Shown piece after piece: positions 26,721 to 35,408 of a stretch of DNA of 61,213 nucleotides. Numbering within the stretch: position 1 is the stretch's first letter; every line of letters starts with the position of its first letter. The notes under the pieces were generated by a model that had not been told where the DNA came from, ran no database searches, and worked only from the letters and a program-made list of their open reading frames with translations. Source of the DNA: Alphaproteobacteria bacterium (GTDB lineage: Bacteria; Pseudomonadota; Alphaproteobacteria; Rhizobiales; Hyphomicrobiaceae); NCBI GenBank assembly GCA_022600345.1, contig JAHZKP010000013.1, positions 1 through 61,213 of the forward strand. Reading direction: 5' to 3'. A program made the translations under genes and the position numbers.

Positions 26721-27253
26721 GTACTTTTCTGTCTTTCAGTTAGATCGTATTGCAGGATGACACAGTCATCGCTTTTGCCAACAAGGCTCGGCAGTGTTTT
26801 GAAACCGGCTTTTTCGTAAGCGCGTAGCGCCCTGGTGTTCGCAGGATCAGGATCGATGATAATGTTGCGCCACCCCTCCTCGACCAGCCGGTCGACAAAA
26901 GCCTCCAACACCGTCGATCCGATTCCCTTTGACAGTTTTGCAGCAACGCCGATGGACAGGTCGACTCCAACGGTATCGGCGGGCAGTTCGCCAATCCACG
27001 GATAGTCCTTAATCCATTGTTCGTTCTGGTGGTGTCCAATAAACCAGTACTGGATGTAGCCCACCGCTTCTCCGTCGACATGAAATATGAACGGCCGCGT
27101 CGTGTCGCGCCCTTCAACCATATCGCGAATGTAGCCCAGCTCCGTTTCCGGGTCTCCCCACCACTTGCGAACGTGAGGTTCGCGCAGCCACGAATCGAGA
27201 AGCGGCAGGTCGCCTGCACGAACCGGTTCAAAGCGGATTTCGAAAGGGTGCAT
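26717..27253 (-). CDS. GNAT acetyltransferase, AAC(6')/RimJ-like
   Basis: A 178-residue GNAT-fold enzyme: [21 protein letters not shown] at the start, [10 protein letters not shown] in the middle, the acetyl-CoA loop region [15 protein letters not shown] and [14 protein letters not shown] at the end. It is closest in feel to aminoglycoside 6'-N-acetyltransferases (WLREPHV-x-x-WW). Whether it acts on aminoglycosides, polyamines or protein N-termini is unknown. Start is ATG 27253 or GTG 27262. It sits between the SMR gene and hslU with tight junctions. Confidence 0.83.
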   Translation of the reverse strand: MHPFEIRFEPVRAGDLPLLDSWLREPHVRKWWGDPETELGYIRDMVEGRDTTRPFIFHVDGEAVGYIQYWFIGHHQNEQWIKDYPWIGELPADTVGVDLSIGVAAKLSKGIGSTVLEAFVDRLVEEGWRNIIIDPDPANTRALRAYEKAGFKTLPSLVGKSDDCVILQYDLTERQKST

Positions 27254-27254
27254 T

Positions 27255-27590
27255 TCAACCACCCGTAACGACCTTCAAGCCCACAAGCGAGAAGATCAGA
27301 AGGGCCAGGAACCCCAATCGCAAGGCATCGGCAGGCTCACCGAAAGCACCAATGCCCACGATCACCGTGCCGGCCGCGCCAATCCCGGTCCACACCGCAT
27401 AAGCCGTCCCCACCGGGATAGCGCTGCCGCCCGGCAGGCTTACTGAACGGTGAAGGAAGTACAGGCTGGCAGCCCCCAACACGATCAAGCCGATATTGGG
27501 CCAAAGCTTCGTCAGGCCTTCGGAATATCGATAAACGGTTGTTGCCACGACTTCACAAAAACCTGCCGCCAACAAATAAAGCCAGCTCAT
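27255..27590 (-). CDS. Small multidrug resistance (SugE/Gdx-like) exporter
   Basis: A 111-residue, four-helix inner-membrane protein. The essential membrane glutamate is E13 or E14 in AAGFCEVVAT. The block PVGTAYAVWTGIGAAGTV and the ending VGLKVVTGG are those of SMR proteins, nearer the SugE/Gdx (guanidinium) branch. An insert LPGGSA precedes PVGTAY. SMR pumps work as dual-topology dimers and no partner gene is adjacent. AAGGA 6 bases before the ATG at 27590 sets the start. It is embedded between hslV and hslU. Confidence 0.85.
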   Translation of the reverse strand: MSWLYLLAAGFCEVVATTVYRYSEGLTKLWPNIGLIVLGAASLYFLHRSVSLPGGSAIPVGTAYAVWTGIGAAGTVIVGIGAFGEPADALRLGFLALLIFSLVGLKVVTGG

Positions 27591-27636
27591 ACTCGATCCT
27601 TCAGGCCCCGTCTCTTCAGCCAAGGCGCGCCCTGAC

Positions 27637-28209
27637 CTATCCATCAAGGCTTTCAACGACCAGCGAAGTGTTCGTGTAAACGCAGATTTCAGCCGCGATG
27701 CCCATCGCCTTGCGGGCGATTTCTTCGGCTTCCAGCGGTTGGTCGATCAGCGCGCGCGCCGCAGCCAGCGCGTAGTTGCCGCCCGAGCCGATCCCCATCA
27801 CATGGCGCTCAGGTTCAAGCACATCGCCCGTACCTGTCAGCACCAGCGACGTGTTCTTGTCGGCGACGATCATCATCGCTTCCAGCCGCCTGAGATAGCG
27901 ATCCGTGCGCCAGTCCTTGGCAAGCTCGACGCACGCCCGCATCAACTGCCCGGGATATTGCTCAAGCTTCGTTTCCAGCCGCTCAAACAACGTGAACGCG
28001 TCAGCCGTCGCGCCTGCGAAACCGCCGATCACATCGCCCTTGCCCAGCCGTCGAACCTTGCGCGCGTTGGACTTGATCACCGTCTGGCCCAGGCTGACCT
28101 GACCATCGCCCGCGATGACGACCTTGCCATCCTTGCGCACGGTTAGAATTGTGGTGGCGTGCCAGCCGCTGGAACCGGAATGCCGTGTGTTATCGTCATG
28201 CATGTTCAT
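27637..28209 (-). CDS. hslV: HslV, peptidase subunit of the HslUV protease
   Basis: HslV is the threonine peptidase chamber of HslUV. The catalytic threonine is T19 in HATTILTVR, so the 190-residue precursor has an 18-residue leader, as I recall for alphaproteobacterial HslV; it must be removed to expose T19. [15 protein letters not shown] and [18 protein letters not shown] follow as expected. It is the first gene of hslV-SMR-GNAT-hslU and is divergent from hisB. Confidence 0.95.
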   Translation of the reverse strand: MNMHDDNTRHSGSSGWHATTILTVRKDGKVVIAGDGQVSLGQTVIKSNARKVRRLGKGDVIGGFAGATADAFTLFERLETKLEQYPGQLMRACVELAKDWRTDRYLRRLEAMMIVADKNTSLVLTGTGDVLEPERHVMGIGSGGNYALAAARALIDQPLEAEEIARKAMGIAAEICVYTNTSLVVESLDG

Positions 28210-28839
28210 GGGGGATCGATAAGGGTTGTCGGGCCCGATCTGTCAAGACCCTGTTGGCCACTGCATTTCGTCGTCCTCGATCCCGTGGGCAAAGCCGATG
28301 CAGGTGGAAAGCCGAAGCAGCGCTGAGAATTGTTCGGCGCCGGATACCGCGTAGCGGTGGGCATCCCAAGGCGCAAAAAAAGAACCGGCGTGCCTCGGGA
28401 AACCAGGAGAAAAGGGCCGCTGGCTAAGTCTGTTTTTCGGACCATCAAAGATGACGTTTTCGCTTTAAACTGATAAACGCTTGGCGATCTTTACCCGCCT
28501 TTCTCACAGGGGGTGCGGGCATCACGGAGGCCAAATGGCTGACAGGCAAGACGAAAATTGCAGTTCGATATGGTTTATCGGGCAAGGTTTTCAACGCAGT
28601 ATGTCAGCCATTTGGCCTCGCCTTTTAGGTGGCCTGAGGCGGGTCATCGGCTTTGTGGAGCGGTTTAACCGTATGAACCCATACGCTTTTCACCGCTCTC
28701 CTTGCCGAATGAACCCGCCTGAGGCCATGATGTTCCACTACCCTGTGAGAAAGGCGGGTTAACCCTTCGGCAACCATCACCGCGTCAGCCTTGGATACGA
28801 ACCCCAAAATAAACCCAGCACCGCCTGAGGAATTCGAAC
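28210..28839. other. Divergent hslV/hisB intergenic region
   Basis: 630 bases without a gene. The right half is filled by the 267-bp structured element (28493-28759). The left part (28210-28490) is GC-rich with no recognisable gene or terminator. The element therefore lies only 80 bases before the hisB start, within or next to its promoter. Confidence 0.6.
28493..28759 (+). repeat. 267-bp structured repeat element, copy 1
   Basis: A perfect 19-bp inverted repeat closes the ends (28493-28511 with 28741-28759). Inside are two further stem-loops: GGCCAAATGGCTGACA pairing with its complement ending at 28617, and the GGCCTGAGGCGGG region pairing with CCCGCCTGAGGCC, capped by CGTATG/CATACG. A second copy of identical length is at 30906-31172 in the same orientation. 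No protein is encoded. Confidence 0.88.
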
Positions 28840-29442
28840 GTGAGCAAACCCGCCACCCGCACCGCCAAAATCGAGCGCAACACCAAGGAAACCGAGATTT
28901 CCGTAGAACTCGATCTTGATGGCACCGGCACATTTCTAATCGATACCGGCATCGGCTTCCTCGACCATATGCTCGAACAGCTTTCCCGCCACTCGCTGAT
29001 TGACATCGAGCTGCAAGCCAAAGGCGACCTCCACATCGATGACCACCACACCGCTGAAGATAGCGGCATTGCGCTCGGCCAGGCCTTCAAACAGGCGCTT
29101 GGAGAAAAAAAGGGCATTACGCGGTACGCCGACGTTCATCTGGCGATGGACGAGTGCCTCACCCGCGTCGCCGTGGATGTTTCAGGCCGGCCGTTCCTGG
29201 TCTGGAATGTCGAGTTCCCTCGCGACAAGGTCGGCGAATTCGACACCGAGTTATTTCGCGAGTGGTTCCAGGCGTTTGTGCAAAATTCCGGCATCACCTG
29301 TCATGTGGCCAATATCTACGGCGACAATAGCCATCATATCGCCGAGACTTGCTTTAAAGGTTTGGCCCGGGCCTTGCGTCAGGCAGTAGAACTCGACCCG
29401 CGCCAGGGCGAGCGCATACCCTCGACAAAAGGAACGCTATAA
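28840..29442 (+). CDS. hisB: Imidazoleglycerol-phosphate dehydratase
   Basis: HisB removes water from imidazoleglycerol phosphate, the sixth step of histidine synthesis, with two Mn ions. The 200-residue monofunctional enzyme shows [13 protein letters not shown], the [10 protein letters not shown] metal site, [28 protein letters not shown] and [11 protein letters not shown]. The start is GTG with GAGG 9 bases upstream. It heads hisB-DUF2628-hisH. Confidence 0.96.
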   Translation: MSKPATRTAKIERNTKETEISVELDLDGTGTFLIDTGIGFLDHMLEQLSRHSLIDIELQAKGDLHIDDHHTAEDSGIALGQAFKQALGEKKGITRYADVHLAMDECLTRVAVDVSGRPFLVWNVEFPRDKVGEFDTELFREWFQAFVQNSGITCHVANIYGDNSHHIAETCFKGLARALRQAVELDPRQGERIPSTKGTL

Positions 29443-29484
29443 TCGATGTTGCTGACATTAAGCCGAATCGGAGCAGCGAACCGA

Positions 29485-29925
29485 GTGGTTGCCTATACCG
29501 TACATGAACCCGCAAATTCATCGTCCGACCCCGTCGAACGGGCCGAAGCGCTGGTTTTCGTGCGCGACGGCATGAACTGGATGGCGTTCTTCTTCGCCCC
29601 GATCTGGCTTCTCGTTAATCTGATGTGGATCCCGCTTCTGGGCTACATCGCGGCAACGGCTTTGGTCGGCGCTGTCTTGGAATTGATCGGCCTCAATCCG
29701 GCCTGGACTACGATGGCCATCCTCGGCATCAACCTGATCGTCGCGCTCGAAGCCGATTCCATGCGCCGTTGGGTTCTGCAACGCAAGGGATGGAAAATGA
29801 TCGGCACGGTTAGCGGCGCCAACACGCGCGAATGCGAACGGCGCTTTTTCGAGCATTGGGTTGACGAAGTCGAGGTTGGCTCCCAGCCCGCCCCCCTCAT
29901 AACTGAAGGCGCGATACCCCAATAA
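29485..29925 (+). CDS. DUF2628 membrane protein
   Basis: A 146-residue protein with two or three hydrophobic helices (WMAFFFAPIWLLVNLMWIPLL, then YIAATALVGAVLELIG and TTMAILGINLIVALEA) after an N-terminal VFVRDGMNW block typical of DUF2628. The family commonly sits between hisB and hisH in Hyphomicrobiales, with no known function. The frame opens at an ATG (29446). I prefer the GTG at 29485, which gives the usual VAYTVHEP-type start, but both are possible. Confidence 0.75.
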   Translation: MVAYTVHEPANSSSDPVERAEALVFVRDGMNWMAFFFAPIWLLVNLMWIPLLGYIAATALVGAVLELIGLNPAWTTMAILGINLIVALEADSMRRWVLQRKGWKMIGTVSGANTRECERRFFEHWVDEVEVGSQPAPLITEGAIPQ

Positions 29926-30579
29926 ATGCAAACCGCTGTCATTATCGACTACGGCTCGGGCAACCTCCACTCAGCCGGCAAAGCTCTGGAACGCGCCGCA
30001 CGCGAAGGCGATCGCGATGCCCGCGTCCTGATTTCCTCAGATCCAGCGGAAGTGTTGAATGCCGACCGCATAATTCTGCCCGGCGTCGGAGCATTTGCCG
30101 ATTGCCGTTCCGGCCTGGAAGCGGTCCCCGGCCTATTCGCAGCCATAACTGAAACAGTCCGGGTAAAACAACGGCCCTATCTGGGCATCTGCGTCGGCAT
30201 GCAGCTCATGGCAACCCGCGGCCTGGAATTCGGCACCACCGACGGATTCGATTGGATTCCTGGCGAAGTACGGCCAATCGAGCCAAACGATCCAACGCTG
30301 AAAATTCCTCATATGGGCTGGAATACGCTCAACCAGCTCCGGCCGCACGCCTTGCTGGAAGATATCAAGACCGGTCCCGATGGCCTGCACGCATATTTCG
30401 TGCACTCCTACCACCTGGCCGCCGATGACCCAGCCCAGACAATCGCCCAATCCGACTACGGCGGCACCATCACCGCGATGGTCGCTCGCGACAACATCGC
30501 TGGAACCCAGTTTCATCCCGAAAAGAGCCAGACCCTCGGCTTGAAGCTCCTGGCCAATTTCCTCAACTGGACACCTTGA
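29926..30579 (+). CDS. hisH: Imidazole glycerol phosphate synthase, glutamine amidotransferase subunit
   Basis: HisH hydrolyses glutamine and channels ammonia to HisF. The 217-residue protein has [16 protein letters not shown], the nucleophile C89 in [10 protein letters not shown] and the H197-x-E199 pair in FHPEKSQ, so the triad is intact. The ATG follows the DUF2628 stop directly. Its partner hisF is not adjacent but about 22 kb away at 52264. Confidence 0.96.
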   Translation: MQTAVIIDYGSGNLHSAGKALERAAREGDRDARVLISSDPAEVLNADRIILPGVGAFADCRSGLEAVPGLFAAITETVRVKQRPYLGICVGMQLMATRGLEFGTTDGFDWIPGEVRPIEPNDPTLKIPHMGWNTLNQLRPHALLEDIKTGPDGLHAYFVHSYHLAADDPAQTIAQSDYGGTITAMVARDNIAGTQFHPEKSQTLGLKLLANFLNWTP

Positions 30580-30747
30580 GCGGGAGGCTTAACCCCGCTC
30601 AAACCTCATTTGCTTCACAGGCTCGAAGGCCCGGATCCAGACACGTCTTTGTGCTTATTGAGAAAACTACTGGCTGCCACCGTTGCACGGAGCCGCCAAA
30701 CCATGCGCTCAACAAACAGTCTGCGCACCATCGAAAGGCGTTCTGGG

Positions 30748-30765
30748 CACCGGCCTGCGCCGGTG
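30748..30765. repeat. Short hairpin CACCGGC/GCCGGTG after hisH
   Basis: A perfect 7-bp stem with loop CTGC, flanked by CTGGG and TGACG. The shape resembles the GTCATTCC-type REP unit at 25231 (hairpin flanked by TGACG), so it may be a relative with a changed stem. Confidence 0.45.
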
Positions 30766-30848
30766 TGACGTCTCTATTCGAGGTCGAGGATTAGCCTCAA
30801 AGCTCCACCAATGCCTCAAACCACATTCAAACCTTGTGCATTCCCGGA

Positions 30849-30890
30849 CGCTCATGCCGCCAACCAAATGAGCGAGCCGGGATCTTGCCG
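30849..30890. repeat. REP-like unit, copy 1
   Basis: A GCTCA/TGAGC hairpin (30850-30873) is followed by CCGGGATCTTGCCG. The same hairpin plus CCGGGATCTTGCCG recurs at 50106-50146, again in a gap after a plus-strand gene. Confidence 0.65.
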
Positions 30891-30905
30891 ATCTGAAGAT
30901 CTCTA

Positions 30906-31172
30906 GCCCGCCTTTCTCACAGGGGATGCGGGCATCACGGCGGCCAAATGGCTGACAGGCAAGACGAAAATTGCAGTTCGATGTGGTTCATCGGGCAAGG
31001 TTTTCAACGCAGCATGTCAGCCATTTGGCCCCGCCTTTCAGGTGGCCGCAGCCGGGCCATCGGCTTTGTTGAGCGGCTTAACCGTATGGCCACATACGCT
31101 TTTCACCACTCGCCAAGCCGAATGAACCCGGCTGAGGCCATGATGCTCCACTAGCCTGCGAGAAAGGCGGGC
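30906..31172 (+). repeat. 267-bp structured repeat element, copy 2
   Basis: An ungapped copy of 28493-28759 with about 26 substitutions (roughly 90% identity by my hand count). Several changes are compensatory: the outermost pair is A-T in copy 1 and G-C here, and AGGCGGG/CCCGCCT became AGCCGGG/CCCGGCT. The right end flows into CTA, which is the stop codon (TAG) of the minus-strand gene at 31172. Confidence 0.88.
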
Positions 31173-31519
31173 TAGGCAGCCAGCGCTTCGTCGGCAGCCG
31201 GGAACGTAACGACGTTCGCCTGAGAAGCAGCCTCACCGGAGGCGACACCGGCTTCACCACCGCGACGGCGGAACCAGCGCAGCGAGGTGTTCGTCAACAC
31301 GCTTCCATGACCGATCGCCTGGACCAGAAGGCCGTCCTCGTCACCCAACAACCACGACATCTTTGCTTCGATATCTTCAGCCGACTCGGTGCTCTCGACA
31401 TACCAGGTCTGCTCCAGCGGCCGCGCCCAGCGGTCACCCGAAGACATGATGATTTCAGCAAGCGCCCGCTTCTTGGCGTTGGGGTTGGCGAGGTCATAGG
31501 AGATCAGGTAGGTGCGCAT
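31172..31519 (-). CDS. Small Cas2/VapD-like-fold protein of unknown function
   Basis: The 115-residue product begins MRTYLISYDLANPNAKKRAL, continues IIMSSGDRWARPLEQTWYVES and LLGDEDGLLVQAIG, then a basic tail. The 'Y-x-ISYDL' opening, helix and aromatic second strand suggest a ferredoxin-like fold like Cas2 or VapD. Similar proteins in rhizobia are sometimes labelled SinR-like. No cas genes or CRISPR are present, so a CRISPR role is not supported. Its stop codon is formed at the edge of repeat copy 2. A gene of unknown function follows upstream on the same strand. Confidence 0.65.
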   Translation of the reverse strand: MRTYLISYDLANPNAKKRALAEIIMSSGDRWARPLEQTWYVESTESAEDIEAKMSWLLGDEDGLLVQAIGHGSVLTNTSLRWFRRRGGEAGVASGEAASQANVVTFPAADEALAA

Positions 31520-31745
31520 GGGGGCTCTCGTCGGTTTTGATGACTAAGGCCTTGGAAACGCGAAACAATCTGGCCGGGAACAGCGAAGAACGTAAAAAGA
31601 ACATGACATGAATCGTTCAGCTCGTAAAGCCTAAGTTCAAGTTTTGTTCTCACCGCGTTCAAACTGTGAATTTCTCGGGGCAGCCCCGCCTGTGCACCAG
31701 CCATTTTCCACCGTTGCGCCAGCACGGCGAGCGAAATATCGTCCC

Positions 31746-32066
31746 CTATTCCTCAAACAAGCTGAGCTGACCTGGCGCATTGTTGGAACGCGGGATCACC
31801 CGGTGATTGCCGAAATCGGTCCGATCAATCAGCTCCGGGTAGCGCTCCTCAAACACCTTGAGCGCCCGCTCCCGGCTGGCCGGAAACCGCCTCCCCTCCC
31901 AGATTTCATAAAGCCGCCTTGGGTCGCAACCGTATCGCCGCAGGATCTCACTGCGTCGAACCCGAAGCCAACGCGCAATCCAGATATCGACGGCATCTGC
32001 CTCGGCAATGAGGCCGCGCGGCTGCGGATGTTCGACTGGTGCCACCAGCGGCAGGCTTGTGTTCAT
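31746..32066 (-). CDS. Hypothetical protein, alphaproteobacterial type
   Basis: A 106-residue soluble protein: AEADAVDIWIARWLRVRR, EILRRYGCDPRRLYEIWEGRR and RALKVFEERYPELID suggest a small helical, helix-turn-helix-like core, ending in a flexible LSLFEE tail. The pattern is familiar from Hyphomicrobiales proteins of unknown function. It lies 226 bases upstream of the Cas2/VapD-like gene on the same strand and may belong with it. No clear ribosome site precedes the ATG. Confidence 0.65.
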   Translation of the reverse strand: MNTSLPLVAPVEHPQPRGLIAEADAVDIWIARWLRVRRSEILRRYGCDPRRLYEIWEGRRFPASRERALKVFEERYPELIDRTDFGNHRVIPRSNNAPGQLSLFEE

Positions 32067-32261
32067 ACTTACGACTCAATGTTGCCAGGACGTTCCCTGC
32101 GGCATTATGGTGCAGGGCTGCGGGACGTTACGAGAACATCTTAGCGATTCCATGGCCAACCACACCGAATCTACAATCCGCTACCTGCTGCGGGGTTGAC
32201 CCCGGCAACAAGCCCGCCGAAACAACACTGATCTGCATCCCAAACCATAAGGCCGCCTCAC

Positions 32262-32993
32262 GTGATCCTGTTTCCTGCTATCGACCTCAAAGACGGCCAG
32301 TGCGTCCGCCTCAAACTCGGAGAGATGGATCAAGCTACTGTTTTCAATGACGATCCCGCCGCACAGGCACGCGCATTTCAAGATCAGGGCTTTGCATACC
32401 TTCACATCGTCGACCTGAATGGCGCTTTCGAGGGCCGCCCCGTCAACGGCGCCGCCGTCGACGCAATTCTTGGCGCCCTGACAATCCCTGCCCAACTCGG
32501 CGGTGGTATCCGCGACCTGGCAACCATCGAAAGCTGGCTTGCAAAAGGCATCTCGCGGGTCATCCTGGGCACGATTGCAGTGCGTAACCCCGACCTCGTC
32601 AAGCAGGCCTGCCGCGAATTTCCCGGCCGCATCGCCGTTGGTATCGATGCCAAGGGCGGCAAGGTTGCCGTTGAAGGATGGGCAGAATCAAGCGAGCTAA
32701 CAGCCATCGACCTGGCTTCCCGCTTCGAAGATGCCGGCGTGTCGGCAATCATCTATACCGACATCGAGCGCGACGGCATCCTCAAGGGGCTCAACCTGCC
32801 TGCCACCGCCCAGTTGGCCAGCTCAACCTCGATTCCCGTCATCGCTTCAGGCGGCCTCGCCTCGATTGACGACGTCCGCAACCTGCTTCGCGCCGAATAC
32901 GCCATGCTGGAAGGCGCCATCACCGGGCGTGCCCTGTATGATGGCCGCATTGATGCCGCCGAAGCCCTCGCCCTTCTGAGCGGCGCTCAATAA
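32262..32993 (+). CDS. hisA: Phosphoribosylformimino-5-aminoimidazole carboxamide ribotide isomerase
   Basis: HisA catalyses the Amadori isomerisation of ProFAR to PRFAR in histidine synthesis. The 243-residue TIM barrel has the catalytic D8 in [43 protein letters not shown] and [12 protein letters not shown]. The start is GTG with AAGG 9 bases upstream. It is separated from hisH by the repeats and two minus-strand genes, and from hisF by nearly 20 kb. Confidence 0.96.
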   Translation: MILFPAIDLKDGQCVRLKLGEMDQATVFNDDPAAQARAFQDQGFAYLHIVDLNGAFEGRPVNGAAVDAILGALTIPAQLGGGIRDLATIESWLAKGISRVILGTIAVRNPDLVKQACREFPGRIAVGIDAKGGKVAVEGWAESSELTAIDLASRFEDAGVSAIIYTDIERDGILKGLNLPATAQLASSTSIPVIASGGLASIDDVRNLLRAEYAMLEGAITGRALYDGRIDAAEALALLSGAQ

Positions 32994-33094
32994 CTATCGA
33001 CGCAAACAGGCTCGCTTAGACCGTCTTCAAATTGATTGGCCGCCGTCAGCACTCGCCGGTCACGACCAACCCGCTCGCGCCAATCACGCGCCAA

Positions 33095-34108
33095 TCACGC
33101 CTTGCCAGTCCCCAACTGTGCCGCTGCCTGGGCGCCGGTGATTGCAATCAACTGGTAGATGTCCTGCACGCTGCACCCGCGCGACAAATCGTTGGCCGGA
33201 CGCGCCAACCCCTGCAGGATCGGCCCAAGCGCCATCGCACCACCAACCCGCTCGGCAATCTTGTAGCCGATGTTTCCCGCGCTCAAATCGGGGAATACGA
33301 AGACGTTGGCCTGCCCCTGCACAGCCGAATCGGGTGCCTTCCTTTCGGCGATAGCGGGAATAATCGCGGCATCGAACTGAATCTCACCGTCGACGATCAG
33401 ATCAGGTTGCCTCTGCTTTATGATCTCCACCCCGCCCCGGATACGGCCAATCGATTCATGGGCATCGACGGAGGCGCTGCCGGCGGTCGAAAAAGACAAC
33501 AGCGCGACGCGGGGCTCCACGCCGGTAACCGCTTTCAGTGTCTGGGCCGACGCGATGGCGATGCTGGCCAATTCTTCCGAACTGGGCTGGATGTTCAAGG
33601 CACAATCGCCAAACGCCACCGGGCGGTCGAATGGCTCCTTCAGCACCATAATGAAACAGCTCGACACCACAGTGGCATCCGGCGCCTTGCCGACCACCTG
33701 AAGTGCCGTTCGCACGGTATCGGCGGTTGTGGCAACCGCCCCACCGATGGTCCCGTCCGCATCGCCCTGGCGCACCATCATCGCAGCGAAGCCCAGGCCG
33801 CCCTGCATGACGCCCCGCGCCTTCTCCAGATCAACGCCCTTGTGCTTGCGCAATTCAAAGTAGGCCTGCGTATAGGCGTCCAACTTATCTGACGAACGCG
33901 GGTCGATAATTTCGATACCGTCCCCGCCGTCCTTGCCTGTTAGCTGACTGCGAATGACCCAATCATCACCGATCAGGACCATCTTCGCCAAACCATCCGT
34001 GGTTGCCTGCAAGGCAGCTTCGATAACGCGCGCATCCTCACCTTCCGACAAAACGATTCGCGGAGAAGCAGCGCGGGAAATTGCACAGATTTCGTCAAGC
34101 AGCGTCAT
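33095..34108 (-). CDS. pta: Phosphate acetyltransferase
   Basis: Pta interconverts acetyl-CoA and acetyl phosphate. The 337-residue protein corresponds to the compact catalytic form: PRIVLSEGEDARVIEAA, GLGFAAMMVRQGDADGTIGGA, VAFGDCALNIQPSSEELA, FPDLSAGNIGYKIAERVGGA and LQGLARPANDLSRGCSVQDI. No ackA lies next to it. It is convergent with hisA across 100 bases that contain a short CGCGCCAATCA duplication. Confidence 0.93.
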   Translation of the reverse strand: MTLLDEICAISRAASPRIVLSEGEDARVIEAALQATTDGLAKMVLIGDDWVIRSQLTGKDGGDGIEIIDPRSSDKLDAYTQAYFELRKHKGVDLEKARGVMQGGLGFAAMMVRQGDADGTIGGAVATTADTVRTALQVVGKAPDATVVSSCFIMVLKEPFDRPVAFGDCALNIQPSSEELASIAIASAQTLKAVTGVEPRVALLSFSTAGSASVDAHESIGRIRGGVEIIKQRQPDLIVDGEIQFDAAIIPAIAERKAPDSAVQGQANVFVFPDLSAGNIGYKIAERVGGAMALGPILQGLARPANDLSRGCSVQDIYQLIAITGAQAAAQLGTGKA

Positions 34109-34520
34109 TGATCCACCCCAAGCAAACGATTTAAAAAGAAGGGCGCAGGTCTCATGCCCCCATCAGGAAATGCCGCTTCACTGCTGCGCAAGCCATCCAT
34201 CCCGGCAGCTCCAATCAAGCAGCTTTTCTATCGGCGCAGACACTGACGGTCCGCTTCACTTCTCCGCCGAATGGTTCCCCGAGCCACATCGCCAAGACAA
34301 CCGCAACGAAGGTCTTAGCCTTGCCGGATGCAGCGCGCTATTCAAGCGCCCGGCAATTGCCAACATGGATTTGCCCGGGGCCCGAAAACTTCCGATATAC
34401 CGTCCCCGAACTGACCGCTATTCAATGCTGCGCGATAACTGCTAAGGTTCTTCACCCCGGTAATCTTTCGTGGTGGCCCGAGGCGGGTACTTGACAACTA
34501 ACAATAACCAAGGAGGCGGT
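34109..34520. other. Gene-free divergent region pta/IclR
   Basis: About 410 bases between divergent genes. Apart from the AGGAGG ribosome site at 34511-34516 I see no repeat, operator palindrome or small gene that I would defend. Confidence 0.5.
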
Positions 34521-35309
34521 GTGGCTCAGACCCTGGACATCAAAAGCGTTCGCGGCTCGATGCGGCACCTGCTTATCCTCGAAGAAGTCGCCCGGGTCGG
34601 TATTCCCATGACCCCCACCGAGATCAACCGCAAGATCGGCCTGCCCAAGCAAACGCTGCACCGGTTGTTCACGAATCTGGAAGAGGACGGCTTTCTCCAA
34701 CGCGAACACGATGGACGGTCTTATTCTCCCGGGCCACGCCTTCGCGCCATGGCAACCGGCGTCATGTCCTCGACCCGCGTCAGGGCGGCCCGCCTTGCCG
34801 TCATGAAAGCCTTGTCCAAGGACATCGGCGAAACCTGCAACCTAGTGCTGCCTGGCCGCCACGCCATGATCTACCTTGACCGGGTTGAAACAGACTGGCC
34901 GCTGCGCGTTCAACTCCCGATTGGCACCGAAGTCCCGCTGCATTGCACTGCAAGCGGAAAGCTGTATCTGAGCACGCTGTCAAAAGCCCGCTTGCAGCGA
35001 ATTCTCAATGCAGGCGGTTTCGAAAAGAAGACCGAGCGAACTCTTACCGACCCGGCCGAACTGTCAGCCGAACTCGATCGCGTCCGCCGAAAAGGATATG
35101 CGCAGGACAATGAGGAATTCATTGATGGGATGGTCGCGCTTGCCGCCCCTGTCAAGGACGCCGCCGGGCGGATGGTCTGCAGCCTGGCTTTCCACGCCCC
35201 AACGCCGCGTATGACACTGAGTGTCGCCCACACCCACCTCAATCGCCTCCGCGCCGCGGCCGATGAATTGTCCCGCATCATTGTCGAGGACGATGGCGCA
35301 CACAACTGA
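34521..35309 (+). CDS. IclR-family transcriptional regulator
   Basis: The 262-residue protein has an N-terminal winged helix (RHLLILEEVARVGIPMTPTEINRKIGLPKQTLHRLF split over residues 12-50) and a C-terminal IclR effector domain (ETCNLVLPGRHAMIYLDRVE, PLHCTASGKLYLS, RRKGYAQDNEEFIDGMVALAAPV). The ligand is unknown. The start is GTG at 34521 with AGGAGG 4 bases upstream; longer frames have no site. It is divergent from pta, which is a possible target, though no operator is visible. Confidence 0.9.
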   Translation: MAQTLDIKSVRGSMRHLLILEEVARVGIPMTPTEINRKIGLPKQTLHRLFTNLEEDGFLQREHDGRSYSPGPRLRAMATGVMSSTRVRAARLAVMKALSKDIGETCNLVLPGRHAMIYLDRVETDWPLRVQLPIGTEVPLHCTASGKLYLSTLSKARLQRILNAGGFEKKTERTLTDPAELSAELDRVRRKGYAQDNEEFIDGMVALAAPVKDAAGRMVCSLAFHAPTPRMTLSVAHTHLNRLRAAADELSRIIVEDDGAHN

Positions 35310-35408
35310 CTGCGGAATGCACGGCAACCAGGCGGTCCTCGCTCGAATTGACAGCGGCAGTCCCAACCGGCCCGACTATTATGCCGGGCTTCGGTTGCCT
35401 GCTGCTGC

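Larger units (their letters stand above)
30580..31171. other. Intergenic region after hisH, filled with repeats
   Basis: About 590 bases with no credible gene. It contains a short palindrome (30748-30765), a REP-like unit (30849-30890) and the second 267-bp structured element (30906-31172). The short open frames here have no ribosome sites. Confidence 0.6.

Noticed and set aside
29446-29484. DUF2628 start at the ATG at 29446
   Set aside because: Not excluded, but the 13 extra residues (LLTLSRIGAANR-type) are unlike the usual family start, and the GTG at 29485 fits better.
28493-31172. Composite transposon carrying hisB-hisH
   Set aside because: The elements encode no transposase, no convincing target duplication flanks the pair, and the his genes match their chromosomal surroundings.
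31172-31519. cas2 of a CRISPR system
   Set aside because: No cas1, no repeats and no other cas gene nearby; fold resemblance alone is not enough.
33032-33892. 286-codon plus-strand open frame opposite pta
   Set aside because: It is antisense to a well-supported pta gene, has no domain features and is rich in the Arg/His/Pro residues typical of shadow frames in GC-rich DNA.
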